NCBI RefSeq assembly: GCF_000203915.1
Contig: NC_008390.1
Coordinates: 2,108,001 to 2,172,000 of the forward strand
Length of the DNA stretch: 64,000 nucleotides
From: Burkholderia ambifaria AMMD
Lineage (GTDB): Bacteria; Pseudomonadota; Gammaproteobacteria; Burkholderiales; Burkholderiaceae
Direction: 5' to 3'
The notes below the pieces were generated by a model that had not been told where the DNA came from, did not search any database, and saw only the letters and a program-made list of their open reading frames with translations. Positions 63,967-64,000 of this stretch are shown here, piece after piece. How positions within the stretch are numbered: position 1 is the stretch's first letter; each line of letters begins with the position of its first letter. The position numbers and the translations under genes were made by a program.

Positions 63967-64000
63967 GATTGGCGCGGGCGGCGTAGACCGCTACGGTCCA

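Larger units (their letters stand above)
52521..64000. mobile_element. Genomic island / ICE-like element, left part (continues past window)
   Basis: Bounded on the left by a guaA-type attachment site. It has lower GC and more A/T-ending codons between about 52.6 and 61.1 kb, a defence operon, and ICE-associated genes (DUF932 and neighbour). No integrase or conjugation gene is inside the window; they would be expected to the right. Confidence 0.75.

Overview
The window is high-GC proteobacterial chromosome. Gene content, gene order and codon use point to a Burkholderia, most likely of the B. cepacia complex: ompR-envZ, ispD-ispF beside mfd, ahpC-ahpD, hopanoid-type prenyl synthase family, and a complete urate-to-glyoxylate pathway. 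The species call is inference, because no rRNA is present.

Layout. (1) 1-8.5 kb: the end of a glycerate kinase gene, MarR and LuxR-type regulators, a ketopantoate-reductase-like gene, and a porin / MFS transporter / deacetylase module. (2) 8.7-24.3 kb: tRNA-Leu(UAG), a squalene/phytoene-synthase-like gene, a DUF1800-DUF1501 pair, ompR-envZ, ahpC-ahpD, ispD-ispF, mfd, argE and a PLP-dependent dehydratase. (3) 24.4-32.2 kb: cell-envelope genes (penicillin-binding protein 1A, pspA with a TPR/TM partner, mscL), an NAD-dependent dehydrogenase and dodecin. (4) 32.4-44.0 kb: purine-ring catabolism. It has a LysR regulator, 8-oxoguanine deaminase, HIU hydrolase (uraH), membrane urate hydroxylase (puuD), ureidoglycolate lyase (allA), allantoicase (alc), OHCU decarboxylase (uraD), allantoinase (puuE), a hydantoin/allantoin racemase, an NCS1 permease and a GntR regulator. 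Two copies of the 10-bp sequence TTGTCAACAA, in opposite orientations, lie upstream of that regulator. (5) 44.3-52.4 kb: ldcA, tadA, DUF1992, an MFS transporter, then a GntR-led operon for an AprAB-like flavoprotein/ferredoxin, a HEAT-repeat protein and a DUF971 protein.

(6) 52.5-64 kb is a genomic island. Its left edge is a bare Glu-Trp-Glu-stop, the last codons expected of guaA. A minus-strand terminator lies just beyond it, but no gene body is attached. This fits integration into the 3' end of guaA, with intact guaA on the far side of the island. The island's base composition is visibly less GC-rich. It carries a tightly packed, seven-gene, minus-strand defence operon. In transcription order this is ietA (AAA+), ietS (subtilisin-like protease), a clade-C-like CD-NTase, a HORMA protein (Cap7), a Pch2/TRIP13 ATPase (Cap6), a protein with an N-terminal SLOG-like and a C-terminal nucleoside-deoxyribosyltransferase/TIR-like domain, and a DEDDh exonuclease. 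That is a type III CBASS fused in transcription to an IetAS protease/ATPase system. The usual NucC nuclease is replaced by the SLOG-NDT-like protein as presumed effector. A good sigma70 promoter sits 50 bp upstream of ietA. The island continues with ICE-type genes (a hypothetical protein, then a DUF932 protein) separated by a strongly structured non-coding segment, and runs off the right edge.
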